Shown here one piece after another: positions 1-6,985 of a stretch of 25,065 nt of DNA (the stretch's first letter is position 1; every line of letters starts with the position of its first letter). The notes under the pieces are model-generated. The model saw only the letters and a list, made by a program, of their open reading frames with translations. It made no database searches and was not told where the DNA came from. The stretch covers positions 1 through 25,065 of the forward strand of contig CAYOKA010000018.1 in the NCBI GenBank assembly GCA_964404395.1. Reading direction: 5' to 3'. Source of the DNA: JAAYBT01 sp964404395 (lineage in GTDB: Bacteria > Bacillota > Clostridia > Acetivibrionales > DTU013). A program made the translations under genes and the position numbers.

Positions 1-46
1 CTGTATAAAGGCTTCTTCGGGCGCCGCCTTTTTGAGCGGCTTAATT

Positions 47-75
47 ATAGTATCACGATGTAATCACATTGTCAA
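47..75 (-). promoter_or_regulatory. sigma-A promoter pointing out of the left edge (proximal copy)
   Basis: On the minus strand a perfect TTGACA (75-70) is followed after 17 bases by TACTAT (52-47). The start would fall near position 40, so the transcript leaves the window. A short inverted repeat (GCCGC/GCGGC, about 24-41) would sit at its 5' end. The gene it serves is not in the window. Confidence 0.6.
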
Positions 76-160
76 CCACATTTTTAATTACTCTTTTTGC
101 CAATGGATACTGTCCCAAGTCCTATCATTACAGCCTTTCAAGTGCGCAGACAGCCTAAAT

Positions 161-190
161 ATTATAACATTATTCATAGACATCTGTCAA
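161..190 (-). promoter_or_regulatory. sigma-A promoter pointing left (distal copy)
   Basis: On the minus strand TTGACA (190-185) and TATAAT (166-161) are both perfect, with an 18-base spacer. It lies about 115 bases upstream of a second good promoter in the same direction, and no convincing gene lies between them. Tandem strong promoters of this kind are common in front of rRNA or other highly expressed operons; that reading is inference. Confidence 0.6.
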
Positions 191-207
191 ACAGAAAAAA
201 TAGTATC

Positions 208-225
208 AGAGAGACGTTTCTCTCT
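208..225. repeat. short perfect inverted repeat
   Basis: Seven-base arms (AGAGAGA / TCTCTCT) flank a CGTT loop, just upstream of the distal left-pointing promoter. No T-run follows. The rest of 76-372 shows no gene that I can support. Confidence 0.35.
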
Positions 226-372
226 TGCTGCCAGAATGTCCAAAAGGCTTAAAACCATAGGCCGGTGCACATTTTTCCAACCTTTGTGCAGAGTTATTCT
301 TAAAAAGGCTTGTTTTATGGCCAAAAGCTACCACAAATATGGCCTATTTCCGGATAAAAGAACACATTAATT

Positions 373-402
373 GCAAAAACGAGCACCGAGGTCCGCTTTT
401 GC
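373..402 (-). terminator. imperfect terminator at the end of the catabolic operon
   Basis: Read on the minus strand, GCAAAA and TTTTGC form the base of a stem whose top pairs ACC with GGT around a TC loop. A run of five T lies in the descending arm. It sits directly after the last remnant gene of the long minus-strand operon, where a terminator is expected. The stem has several mismatches, so it may be weak. Confidence 0.4.
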
Positions 403-407
403 ATGTA

Positions 408-600
408 TCATAAATATGTGTTATCTATATTAGAAGGAATTCTGTCTTTACCGGGAGATCCTGAAGCTTTAAACAAGAGCATACTAATCAAAGAAACCAC
501 CAGTGCGGATGCAAATAGCATTAATGCTGTTTGCATCCCTACAGCATCATTAAGAGTATCAAATAAAAACGGAGCAAAGAATGCTATCAGGTTCGAATTG
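408..600 (-). pseudogene. C-terminal remnant of an MFS transporter
   Basis: A minus-strand frame of about 60 residues reads like the last two membrane helices and cytoplasmic tail of a major facilitator superfamily sugar transporter: a helix ending APFLFDTL, a short loop, a long hydrophobic helix (LMLFASALVVSLISMLLF), then a charged tail. It resembles the C-terminus of the intact MFS protein at 12173-13411 in layout. At least 350 residues are missing upstream. The frame can be opened by an ATG at 611, but that ATG lies inside the sequence of the truncated YhcH-like gene in another frame and has no ribosome site, so I take it as a deletion scar. Exact junction uncertain, about 590-600. Confidence 0.6.
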
Positions 601-696
601 ACTAAAGTCATTTTCCTGCAGGTACTTCAATGCAATCTCCATTCTTTTGCCAAGGCCGGAATACATATTAGCGTTTATGATATGATCTGTAATCAT
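559..696 (-). pseudogene. truncated YhcH/YjgK/YiaL (NanQ)-family protein, N-terminus only
   Basis: Starting at an ATG at 696 with a good AGGAG site (709-705, 8-base spacer), the minus strand encodes MITDHIINANMYSGLGKRME and continues through LKYLQENDFSQFEP before reading out of frame to a stop at 559. The first 35 or so residues match the start of the YhcH/YjgK/YiaL family, about 150 residues long, which includes the sialate anomerase NanQ and the biofilm protein TabA. The rest of the family, including the metal-binding cupin core, is absent. The gene lies 24 bases after the sugar isomerase and keeps an intact start site, so the operon once continued here. The 45-residue product is unlikely to function. 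Confidence 0.6.
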
Positions 697-720
697 TGAT
701 CTCACTCCTGCTAATTAGTG

Positions 721-1266
721 TTACTCAGATACCTGGGGTATCCTCATTATTGTTTCATCTGTAAAAATATCCAATTCATCCCTGCTGCTTGTTGAAAATT
801 CCGAGACAACGGCACCCTCCGGACCTGCCTGAAACCAGTGCTTCGTATCCGGCGACAGTGTATACTGCTGCCCTGGTCTTAAAATTATCTCATGCTTTAC
901 CGTGTAAGTTTTTTCACGGCCTTCAGGAAGTATCGCACTGATTTGCTCCACCGGTTCTCCCTCTACATAAAGGTATACCTCTCCCCACCTGCACCGGAAA
1001 GTCTCTTCTTTTCCCGGTACATTTCCGATCGGGGGATGACGGTGCTCAGGGCATGTCTGATGTGGAAATAATACAAGCTCCTTTGCACAGCATCTACTCG
1101 TATTTACATAGGTAACCAGTTCTAGTCCGATCTCATCAAGTTGACTCAATCCAAAATCGGCAATCTCAATATTTCCCATTTCCTCTTTTGTTAGTATGAT
1201 CCCTGCCTTATCAAAATAATCCAATGTTTTTTCTTTAGCGGCTTTATATTGCTCTTTTGTTAACAT
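721..1266 (-). CDS. D-lyxose ketol-isomerase-family cupin
   Basis: This 181-residue protein belongs to the D-lyxose/D-mannose isomerase family of small metal-dependent cupins, which interconvert aldoses and ketoses in the cytosol. The expected metal ligands are visible: H75 and H77 in PEHRHPP, an EE pair at 87-88, and H143 in PDTKHW, followed by VSEFSTSSRDE near the end, which is typical of the family. An AGGAG site stands 6 bases before the ATG. It is the last intact gene of the long catabolic operon, 47 bases after the MocA-type oxidoreductase. The true substrate may be a related sugar or sugar acid rather than lyxose; the family is promiscuous. Confidence 0.8.
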   Translation of the reverse strand: MLTKEQYKAAKEKTLDYFDKAGIILTKEEMGNIEIADFGLSQLDEIGLELVTYVNTSRCCAKELVLFPHQTCPEHRHPPIGNVPGKEETFRCRWGEVYLYVEGEPVEQISAILPEGREKTYTVKHEIILRPGQQYTLSPDTKHWFQAGPEGAVVSEFSTSSRDELDIFTDETIMRIPQVSE

Positions 1267-1313
1267 AACATCTCCTCTTTCATTCTAGTATTGGCTTCAA
1301 GTATCACTATGCA

Positions 1314-2300
1314 TCATTTTTGGTTCTGCACACATAAAACTACTTCAAGTGATTTACGCGCCTCCTCAATGCTGCATACGATTGGCTTGTTTTCAACAAT
1401 AGCCTTTAGAAATTCCATATCCTCCGCAAAAAACATATCATTACGGGCTGTATTCCCAGTGGATCTATCCCAAGACTTCTTTTCCGTATCATAAACTGAT
1501 ATCGAATATTCATCCCACGATGCGAATTCAACCGTGATTACCCCATTGGTACCAATTAATTCAATCATTCTGCGACGCGGCTTCTGAAAGAAATCCAAAT
1601 GAACTGTGGCAACACAGTTATCTTCAAACTCTAAGAGGAGTTCAATGGTGTCCGGAGCTTCTATCCCAATATCGCTGAAAGCGCCGAATACACCATATGA
1701 TCTTTTTACTCTCCTATCTGCATACCATATGGCCAGGTCAAGGTCATGGACCAATTCAAATGCCCCAGAGTATTTTGCATAATAGGTGCTTTTATAATCC
1801 GGGCGAACTTCAGGAAAATACTCGCCCATCAATGCCCTGATGGAAATAAGCCGACCAATTTTCCCTGATTGAACCAGTTTTTTTGCCTTCATCAAGCCTT
1901 CATGGTACCTAAAGCAAAAGCCCACCATAATTTTTTTGTCCTTCTCTGCTGCAATAGTGGCAAGCTCATCTGCACCCTCCAAAGAATCTGATAATGGCTT
2001 TTCCAAAAAAACATGACAATCCGCCATGATAGCCTGCATAGCCGTGGGAATGTGTAACCTGGTTGGGTTGAGTACAAATACAGCATCGGGATTTTGACTT
2101 AAACCTTCTTCATAAGAGCTGCATGGCTTTATTCCCGGGGATTCCTTCAAAAGGCTTCGCATTTGCTCCTCGACAGGATCGTATGCATAAATATCAGTGA
2201 TACCTAGTGATGCTAAAACAGTTGCATGCCGTTTGCCAATGGACCCACAGCCCACAATAAGTATCCTCAATTTTTCAATTCCACTTTCTCTTACTTCCAT
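1314..2300 (-). CDS. Gfo/Idh/MocA-family NAD(P)-dependent oxidoreductase
   Basis: The 328-residue protein has a Rossmann nucleotide-binding motif (VGCGSIGKRH, residues 16-25), the family's EKP motif (100-102) and a C-terminal alpha/beta domain with HDLDLAIWY, a typical substrate-site segment. Enzymes of this family oxidise or reduce hydroxyl groups on sugars, inositols and sialic acid derivatives. The start ATG overlaps the last 10 bases of the preceding SDR gene, with a GGGGGA site about 9 bases upstream, so the two are probably translationally coupled. The position of the substrate hydroxyl cannot be deduced. About ten residues precede the Rossmann strand, so a slightly later start is possible. 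Confidence 0.85.
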   Translation of the reverse strand: MEVRESGIEKLRILIVGCGSIGKRHATVLASLGITDIYAYDPVEEQMRSLLKESPGIKPCSSYEEGLSQNPDAVFVLNPTRLHIPTAMQAIMADCHVFLEKPLSDSLEGADELATIAAEKDKKIMVGFCFRYHEGLMKAKKLVQSGKIGRLISIRALMGEYFPEVRPDYKSTYYAKYSGAFELVHDLDLAIWYADRRVKRSYGVFGAFSDIGIEAPDTIELLLEFEDNCVATVHLDFFQKPRRRMIELIGTNGVITVEFASWDEYSISVYDTEKKSWDRSTGNTARNDMFFAEDMEFLKAIVENKPIVCSIEEARKSLEVVLCVQNQK

Positions 2301-3094
2301 GTACTAAATCCCCCATCAACAATAAGATTATGGCCAGTTACATAGTCTGAAGCAGAGGAGGCAAGAAAAAGCGCAGGTCCCTTTATATCGACACCCATTT
2401 TGCCCATTCTTCCAAGCATCGTCTCACCATTGTACGCCATTACAAATTTTTCAGGCAAGTCTCCTTTGTCAAAGCCGCCAGGCGATATGCAGTTTACATA
2501 TATACCGTGAGGTGAAAGCAAACCTGCAAGATCCCTGGTCATCCCTATAACGCCAGCTTTTGATGCAGCGTAATCAATTGGCTGTTCCATCTTGTTGCTT
2601 TTCCTGTACATTTCTCTATTACGGCCAACAATCCCCGCAATAGATCCGATGTTAATGATCTTTCCATAGCCCTGTTCCATCATGAACCGTCCTACCTCTT
2701 GGCAGCAGTAAAGCGAACCGATCAGATTTGTATTGATCAGATCAGCAATATCCTGCGGTGATCGTTTAAACAGGTTTCCTTCACTTTTTCCCGAGCCGCC
2801 TCCGGCATTATTGACCAGAATATCAATATGTCCTTTCCATTTAAAAGCTGTCTGCGCCATCAATTTGACCTGTTCATGGAAGCATTGATCCATTTGGAGT
2901 GCAAACGTATCCACACCGTAATCTTTAGCAATTTGCTCTGCCGCTTCCTTCGCCCGAGATATCTCCCTGGACGTAATTATGATTTCACAACCGGCCGCAG
3001 CCAGAGCACATGCAATATCATATCCAAGCCAAGCATGTCCGCCAGTTACAATAGCTACTCTGCCCTTCAGTTTGAACAATTCCATTATATTCAA
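2291..3094 (-). CDS. short-chain dehydrogenase/reductase (SDR), second copy in operon
   Basis: A classical SDR of 267 residues if read from a TTG at 3094. I chose this start because GGGAGG (3108-3103) stands exactly 8 bases before it; the ATG further upstream at 3136 lacks a site, and the ATG at 3085 lies 17 bases from it. The fold is clear: TGGHAWLG nucleotide loop, NNAGG, NIGS with the catalytic serine, YAASK with catalytic Tyr and Lys, and a C-terminal VTGHNLIVDGG. Two oddities: the middle glycine of the usual TGxxxGxG loop is Trp (HAWLG), and the segment between catalytic Ser and Tyr is longer than usual (RNREMYRKSNKMEQ). It probably oxidises a hydroxyl of the operon's substrate. Confidence 0.85.
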   Translation of the reverse strand: MNIMELFKLKGRVAIVTGGHAWLGYDIACALAAAGCEIIITSREISRAKEAAEQIAKDYGVDTFALQMDQCFHEQVKLMAQTAFKWKGHIDILVNNAGGGSGKSEGNLFKRSPQDIADLINTNLIGSLYCCQEVGRFMMEQGYGKIINIGSIAGIVGRNREMYRKSNKMEQPIDYAASKAGVIGMTRDLAGLLSPHGIYVNCISPGGFDKGDLPEKFVMAYNGETMLGRMGKMGVDIKGPALFLASSASDYVTGHNLIVDGGFSTWK

Positions 3095-3141
3095 TTCAAT
3101 AACCTCCCACTGACTATTCAGGATGATTGGGATCAAAATAC

Positions 3142-4056
3142 CTATTTTTCAATATACTTCTCAATAATTTCATCTATTTTCTTCTTATCTGCATCCGTTA
3201 AAGGCTCGACAGGATAGGTAGTCTTTTCAGAACCGAAGCCAAGCCTGCTGCTTATAAATTTCATTGAGCTCATCCATGACTTGCCGACCGAAAGAGTCTT
3301 TCTTACATCCCATACCTTTTTTTGCAGATCGTAAACCTTAGCTATATCATTCTGCAATGCTGCAGCATACATATCTGTAAATAGGTGCGGGAAGAAATTT
3401 GCCAGTCCCGGCACATTACCCTGGGCACCGAATAGCAGACTAACGCCGCATAACTCCTCAGCACCATTAAACAAGCTGATATTGGAGTCTTCTAACAGGA
3501 AAAGAGTCCTTTGAAATTGTTCCCAATCTGCACAGCTGTCTTTATATGCAATGATGTTATCGATCCTTGATATTGTTTTTATTGTTTCAGGCAGAATATT
3601 CACATGAGTCGTTGGGGGAATGTTATAGGCTACGACCTTTAGCGCTGTGCTACTGCAAATCTTTTCATAATGGCGTATGATCTCTGCCTGGCAAGTGTTT
3701 TGCAGATAAAAAGCAGGGGTGGCAACAACTATTTCTGCGCCTGCCTGTTCAAGCTCTTTAATGTTTTCTATGACCCTCGTGGTGGATGAATCAATTACTC
3801 CGCAAAAAACCGGCACCTTGTCTTTGGCAGCCTTAAGCGCAATTTCGATTGTTCTTTTCCACACTTTTCTGCTGACGCACATGGCTTCACCCGACGTTCC
3901 CATGGCAAATACTCCATGCACTCCATTATTCAGACAGTACTGAATCAGCTTCTCAAGGTTTTCTTCATCAAGAGTTTCATCTTCCCTCAGCGGCGTGATG
4001 ATCGGTGGTATAATGCCGTTATATACATTTCTTAATTCCTTCATAGTACCTGTCAT
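3142..4056 (-). CDS. DapA/NAL-family (dihydrodipicolinate synthase-like) aldolase or hydratase
   Basis: This 304-residue TIM-barrel protein belongs to the class I, Schiff-base aldolase family that includes dihydrodipicolinate synthase, N-acetylneuraminate lyase and 2-keto-3-deoxy-sugar-acid aldolases. Visible landmarks are GTSGE (53-57, carboxylate-binding loop), YNIPPTT (Tyr144) and YKDS (Schiff-base Lys172). Its place inside a catabolic operon argues against lysine biosynthesis. Most likely it cleaves or makes a 2-keto acid, releasing pyruvate. KDSCAD after the lysine differs from the KEATG and KQTSG seen in typical DapA and NanA, so neither name is used. A GGGAG site lies 11 bases before the chosen ATG; an ATG four codons later is possible. 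Confidence 0.85.
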   Translation of the reverse strand: MTGTMKELRNVYNGIIPPIITPLREDETLDEENLEKLIQYCLNNGVHGVFAMGTSGEAMCVSRKVWKRTIEIALKAAKDKVPVFCGVIDSSTTRVIENIKELEQAGAEIVVATPAFYLQNTCQAEIIRHYEKICSSTALKVVAYNIPPTTHVNILPETIKTISRIDNIIAYKDSCADWEQFQRTLFLLEDSNISLFNGAEELCGVSLLFGAQGNVPGLANFFPHLFTDMYAAALQNDIAKVYDLQKKVWDVRKTLSVGKSWMSSMKFISSRLGFGSEKTTYPVEPLTDADKKKIDEIIEKYIEK

Positions 4057-4081
4057 GTTATGTCTATCTCCCTTTTCAGCT

Positions 4082-4858
4082 TTATTTTATTTTACATTCG
4101 TGGAATACGCCCATGTCCATAAATATCTGTGTTAGCTGCTTTTTGTACCTGATAAATTTCTCATCGTCAGATATATTAATGCTTCTTGGCCTTGGGAGAT
4201 CAATCTTCATTTCCGTTAGAACAGATCCCGGTCTGCCTGATAATACAATGACTCTGTCAGATAGCAATATTGCTTCACTAATATCATGCGTAACAAACAT
4301 CACTGTACTTTTGAGCTTCAACCAGAGACTTTCCAAATCTACACGCATTTGTTCCCTTGTCAGTGCGTCAAGTGCACCAAATGGCTCATCCATCAACAGT
4401 ACCTTTGGTTCATGAAGCAGTGCGCGACATATGGAAACACGCTGCTGCATTCCTCCCGAAAGCTCAAATGGATATTTATCAGCAAATTCGCATAATCCAA
4501 CCATATCCAAAAGTAACATCGCTTTTTTTCGACTTTCTTTCTTACTCATACCTCTTAGCTCACCCTGAACGGAAATGTTCATGACTGCCGTCCGCCATTC
4601 AAGCAACAGATGATCCTGAAAAACAAACCCCACCTCATGATAAGGCTCCACGATGAATTTATCTCCAATAGACACTGTTCCTGAAGATGGTTTGGTCAAG
4701 CCTGTTGCTATAAAGAGCAGAGTGCTCTTGCCACAGCCACTGGGACCGAGTATTGATACAAATTCCCCTTCTCCAATGTCCATATTAATATTTTCTAACG
4801 CTTGCACTTCTCCCGACTCGGAATGATAAACCATCCCGATATCACTTAACTTTAACAT
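4082..4858 (-). CDS. NitT/TauT-family ABC importer ATPase
   Basis: A 258-residue ABC ATPase of the nitrate/taurine/sulfonate importer type (SsuB/TauB-like). It shows Walker A GPSGCGKST (38-46), Q-loop FVFQDHLLLEW, signature LSGGMQQR, Walker B LLMDEPFGALD and the switch THD. An AGGAG site stands 5 bases before the ATG. It follows the binding protein after a 120-base gap that contains a strong hairpin and precedes the aldolase by 25 bases. It should energise uptake through the permease at 6146-6946. Family membership alone does not define the substrate, since such importers carry sulfonates, nitrate, pyrimidine precursors, aromatic acids and others. Confidence 0.92.
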   Translation of the reverse strand: MLKLSDIGMVYHSESGEVQALENINMDIGEGEFVSILGPSGCGKSTLLFIATGLTKPSSGTVSIGDKFIVEPYHEVGFVFQDHLLLEWRTAVMNISVQGELRGMSKKESRKKAMLLLDMVGLCEFADKYPFELSGGMQQRVSICRALLHEPKVLLMDEPFGALDALTREQMRVDLESLWLKLKSTVMFVTHDISEAILLSDRVIVLSGRPGSVLTEMKIDLPRPRSINISDDEKFIRYKKQLTQIFMDMGVFHECKIK

Positions 4859-4923
4859 ATTCTCTCCTAACCGTTAACCGACGTTTTTGTATAAAATGTA
4901 ATTACTTCCAATAACTATCACAA

Positions 4924-4959
4924 GGAGGATGAGAGGTGCTTTACAGCAACCTTTCCTCC
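4924..4959 (-). promoter_or_regulatory. intercistronic mRNA hairpin between binding protein and ATPase
   Basis: Sixteen-base arms (GGAGGATGAGAGGTGC and GCAACCTTTCCTCC, a few mismatches) enclose a TTTACA loop. No T-run follows on either side, so it is not a standard terminator. Such hairpins after a binding-protein gene often protect its mRNA so that the binding protein is made in excess; that role is inferred. Confidence 0.4.
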
Positions 4960-4978
4960 CTGTGGCTAGGCAAAAATA

Positions 4979-6091
4979 CTATTTCTCAAGTTTGATACCT
5001 GTTGGCATGAACTCCATTGTAAAAAGATCCTCAGCCTTCGCGTCTGCACTAAGTCCTGTATAATTCTTGAATAATTCGATGCTATCCAAAAATTTCTGTT
5101 CATCCACATTGGCAATATCATCACCCGGGTTGGCAAGAAGACAATCAAATCCAGAGTTCAATTGATTTGTTGATGTAGTCATATCCAGGTCTGGAAACCT
5201 CTTTATCAGCGAATCCAAGGCTGCATCAGGGTTTTTATATGCAGCAGCCCATGATTCAGCATAGGCCTGAACAAAGTTCTTAAGCATATCCGGATTTCCA
5301 CTTATTGTATCATTATGTGCAACTAATGACATTCCAACGCAGGTTACTCCATAGTCGGCATAGGCGATGACAGTAGGTTCAAACCCTTTCGCTTCTATTT
5401 GGAACGGTTGATCATCAAAACCTCCTAAAATCGCATCCACCTGCTTATTGAGGAGTGCAGGTACCTTTGCGGTAGCATCCATTGGCATCAGGGTAACATC
5501 CTTCTCGTCAATGCCGGTACTTTTCAGGAATGCGCCAAAAAGCTTGTGCGGGCCATCACCTTCAGTAATGCCTATAGTTTTGCCCTTTACGTCTTCGGGT
5601 TTTGTAATATTATTCTCTTTAATGGATATTACGCCACTTGAAAGCTTGGTATATACGGGAGCTATAACTTTGACCGGTGCGTCCTGTAAAATCAGATTGA
5701 ATGTTGAATTGCAATCGGAATATCCGATCGTATCACCCTTCGTTGCCACAAGATTGACCGTATTGCCTGAGCCTTTACCTTCTCCCGCCTCAAGATCAAT
5801 CCCGTATTTCTCAAAAATCTTTTGGTCAATACCGTAGAAAATTGGTGCATGTGAACCTTGAGCTGTCCAATTAAGCCTGAATGTAACCTTTTCAAGTTTA
5901 GCAGTATCAGGCTGATCTTGTGCCTTAGTAGTCTCAGCAGGAGCTGCAGTAGCGTCCTGGGACGCGTTAGTTGTTGAATTTTTATTTGAATTATTTGGTT
6001 GGGTTGTATTGTTATAGTTAAATAATAACAGGGACATGAGTAAAACAACCACTGGAATAGCGATCAGCCGATAATTACCTTTCTTAATCAT
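4979..6091 (-). CDS. NitT/TauT (NMT1/THI5-like) ABC substrate-binding protein
   Basis: A 370-residue extracytoplasmic binding protein of the NMT1/THI5/SsuA type. The mature part starts with KVTFRLNWTAQGSHAPIFYG, typical of the family, and continues with GYSDCNSTFNLILQ and KGKTIGITEGDGPH. The start at 6091 is chosen because GGAGG lies 8 bases upstream; an earlier ATG at 6106 overlaps no site. The N-terminus has basic residues and one hydrophobic stretch (about 8-24), then a 40-residue Asn/Thr/Ala/Gln-rich linker. No cysteine follows the hydrophobic stretch, so there is no lipobox. Anchoring may be by the uncleaved helix, or the protein may be released. It should capture the substrate for the adjacent permease. 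Confidence 0.88.
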   Translation of the reverse strand: MIKKGNYRLIAIPVVVLLMSLLLFNYNNTTQPNNSNKNSTTNASQDATAAPAETTKAQDQPDTAKLEKVTFRLNWTAQGSHAPIFYGIDQKIFEKYGIDLEAGEGKGSGNTVNLVATKGDTIGYSDCNSTFNLILQDAPVKVIAPVYTKLSSGVISIKENNITKPEDVKGKTIGITEGDGPHKLFGAFLKSTGIDEKDVTLMPMDATAKVPALLNKQVDAILGGFDDQPFQIEAKGFEPTVIAYADYGVTCVGMSLVAHNDTISGNPDMLKNFVQAYAESWAAAYKNPDAALDSLIKRFPDLDMTTSTNQLNSGFDCLLANPGDDIANVDEQKFLDSIELFKNYTGLSADAKAEDLFTMEFMPTGIKLEK

Positions 6092-6145
6092 AATATGATC
6101 CTCCATTTTATATTTTTTTCTACCTGCCTTTCAGCAAGTAAAATT

Positions 6146-6946
6146 TTAAGCGACTCCTTTGCCTTTTATAAGCGCCTCACGCTTGCTAACATGCCAGGGT
6201 AGCGCCAGCGATTCAGAGATTTCTACTATCTTGTACAATACAATACCAACGATGGACAGCACTACTAAGACTGCTAGAAGGTATGCAGTATTTAAATCAC
6301 CATTTGCTTTAAGCAGTAAATATCCAAGACCTTGATTAGAACCTACAAATTCACCGATGATGGCGCCTACCGTTGCAGATGTAATGGAAATCTTCAGACC
6401 GGTAAAAATGTGTGGAAGAGCACTGGGAAAACGCATTTTCCAGAAGAATTCCCATTTTGAATTCGTCATTGTCCTGGCCACATAAACAAGCCTCGGATTC
6501 AACGATTTAAACCCAGTTGTTGCATCTACAAGGAGAGAGAAGAACGACATCAGAAATACCATAATTATTTTTGCTGTTATCCCAAAGCCGAACCAAATGA
6601 TAAATAGCGGTGCCAACGCAACCTTTGGTACAATTTGCACTATAACAAGTATTTGATACAATGTCTTTTCGAGCCACTTGCTGGACGCTATCACCAAAGC
6701 AAGAGGTATACTGATCAGAACAGTTATTCCATATCCAGTGGCGATAGATGACAACGTATATATAAGATTTTGCTTTATAGATAGCGGCCAGTATTTGAAC
6801 AATGCCTGTATTACCTCTATCGGTGTTGGTAATATAAAACTCGGCACCTTAAACAACATAACGGCAATTTGCCACAATCCAAGAAGTAAAACACCCATCA
6901 GAAAAGCATACAAAATGTCAATGAATTTTCGATTAAACTTTTTCAT
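6146..6946 (-). CDS. NitT/TauT-family ABC importer permease
   Basis: A 266-residue integral membrane protein with about six helices, of the SsuC/TauC type. The cytoplasmic EAA-loop region is seen around ARTMTNSKWEFFWKMRFPSA, followed by LPHIFTGLKIS and GEFVGSNQGLGYL, both hallmarks of this permease group. A GGGAG site stands about 7 bases before the ATG. It lies 39 bases after the flavoprotein and 54 before the binding protein, completing a one-permease importer in which the permease would act as a homodimer. The gene order permease, binding protein, ATPase is normal for this class. Confidence 0.92.
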   Translation of the reverse strand: MKKFNRKFIDILYAFLMGVLLLGLWQIAVMLFKVPSFILPTPIEVIQALFKYWPLSIKQNLIYTLSSIATGYGITVLISIPLALVIASSKWLEKTLYQILVIVQIVPKVALAPLFIIWFGFGITAKIIMVFLMSFFSLLVDATTGFKSLNPRLVYVARTMTNSKWEFFWKMRFPSALPHIFTGLKISITSATVGAIIGEFVGSNQGLGYLLLKANGDLNTAYLLAVLVVLSIVGIVLYKIVEISESLALPWHVSKREALIKGKGVA

Positions 6947-6985
6947 CTTTGTCTCCCACCCTCATTTTTCTATGATATAAAAGCT

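Noticed and set aside
32..370. Plus-strand open frame of 112 codons near the left edge
   Set aside because: Composition is not protein-like, there is no ribosome site, and it runs against two strong minus-strand promoters.
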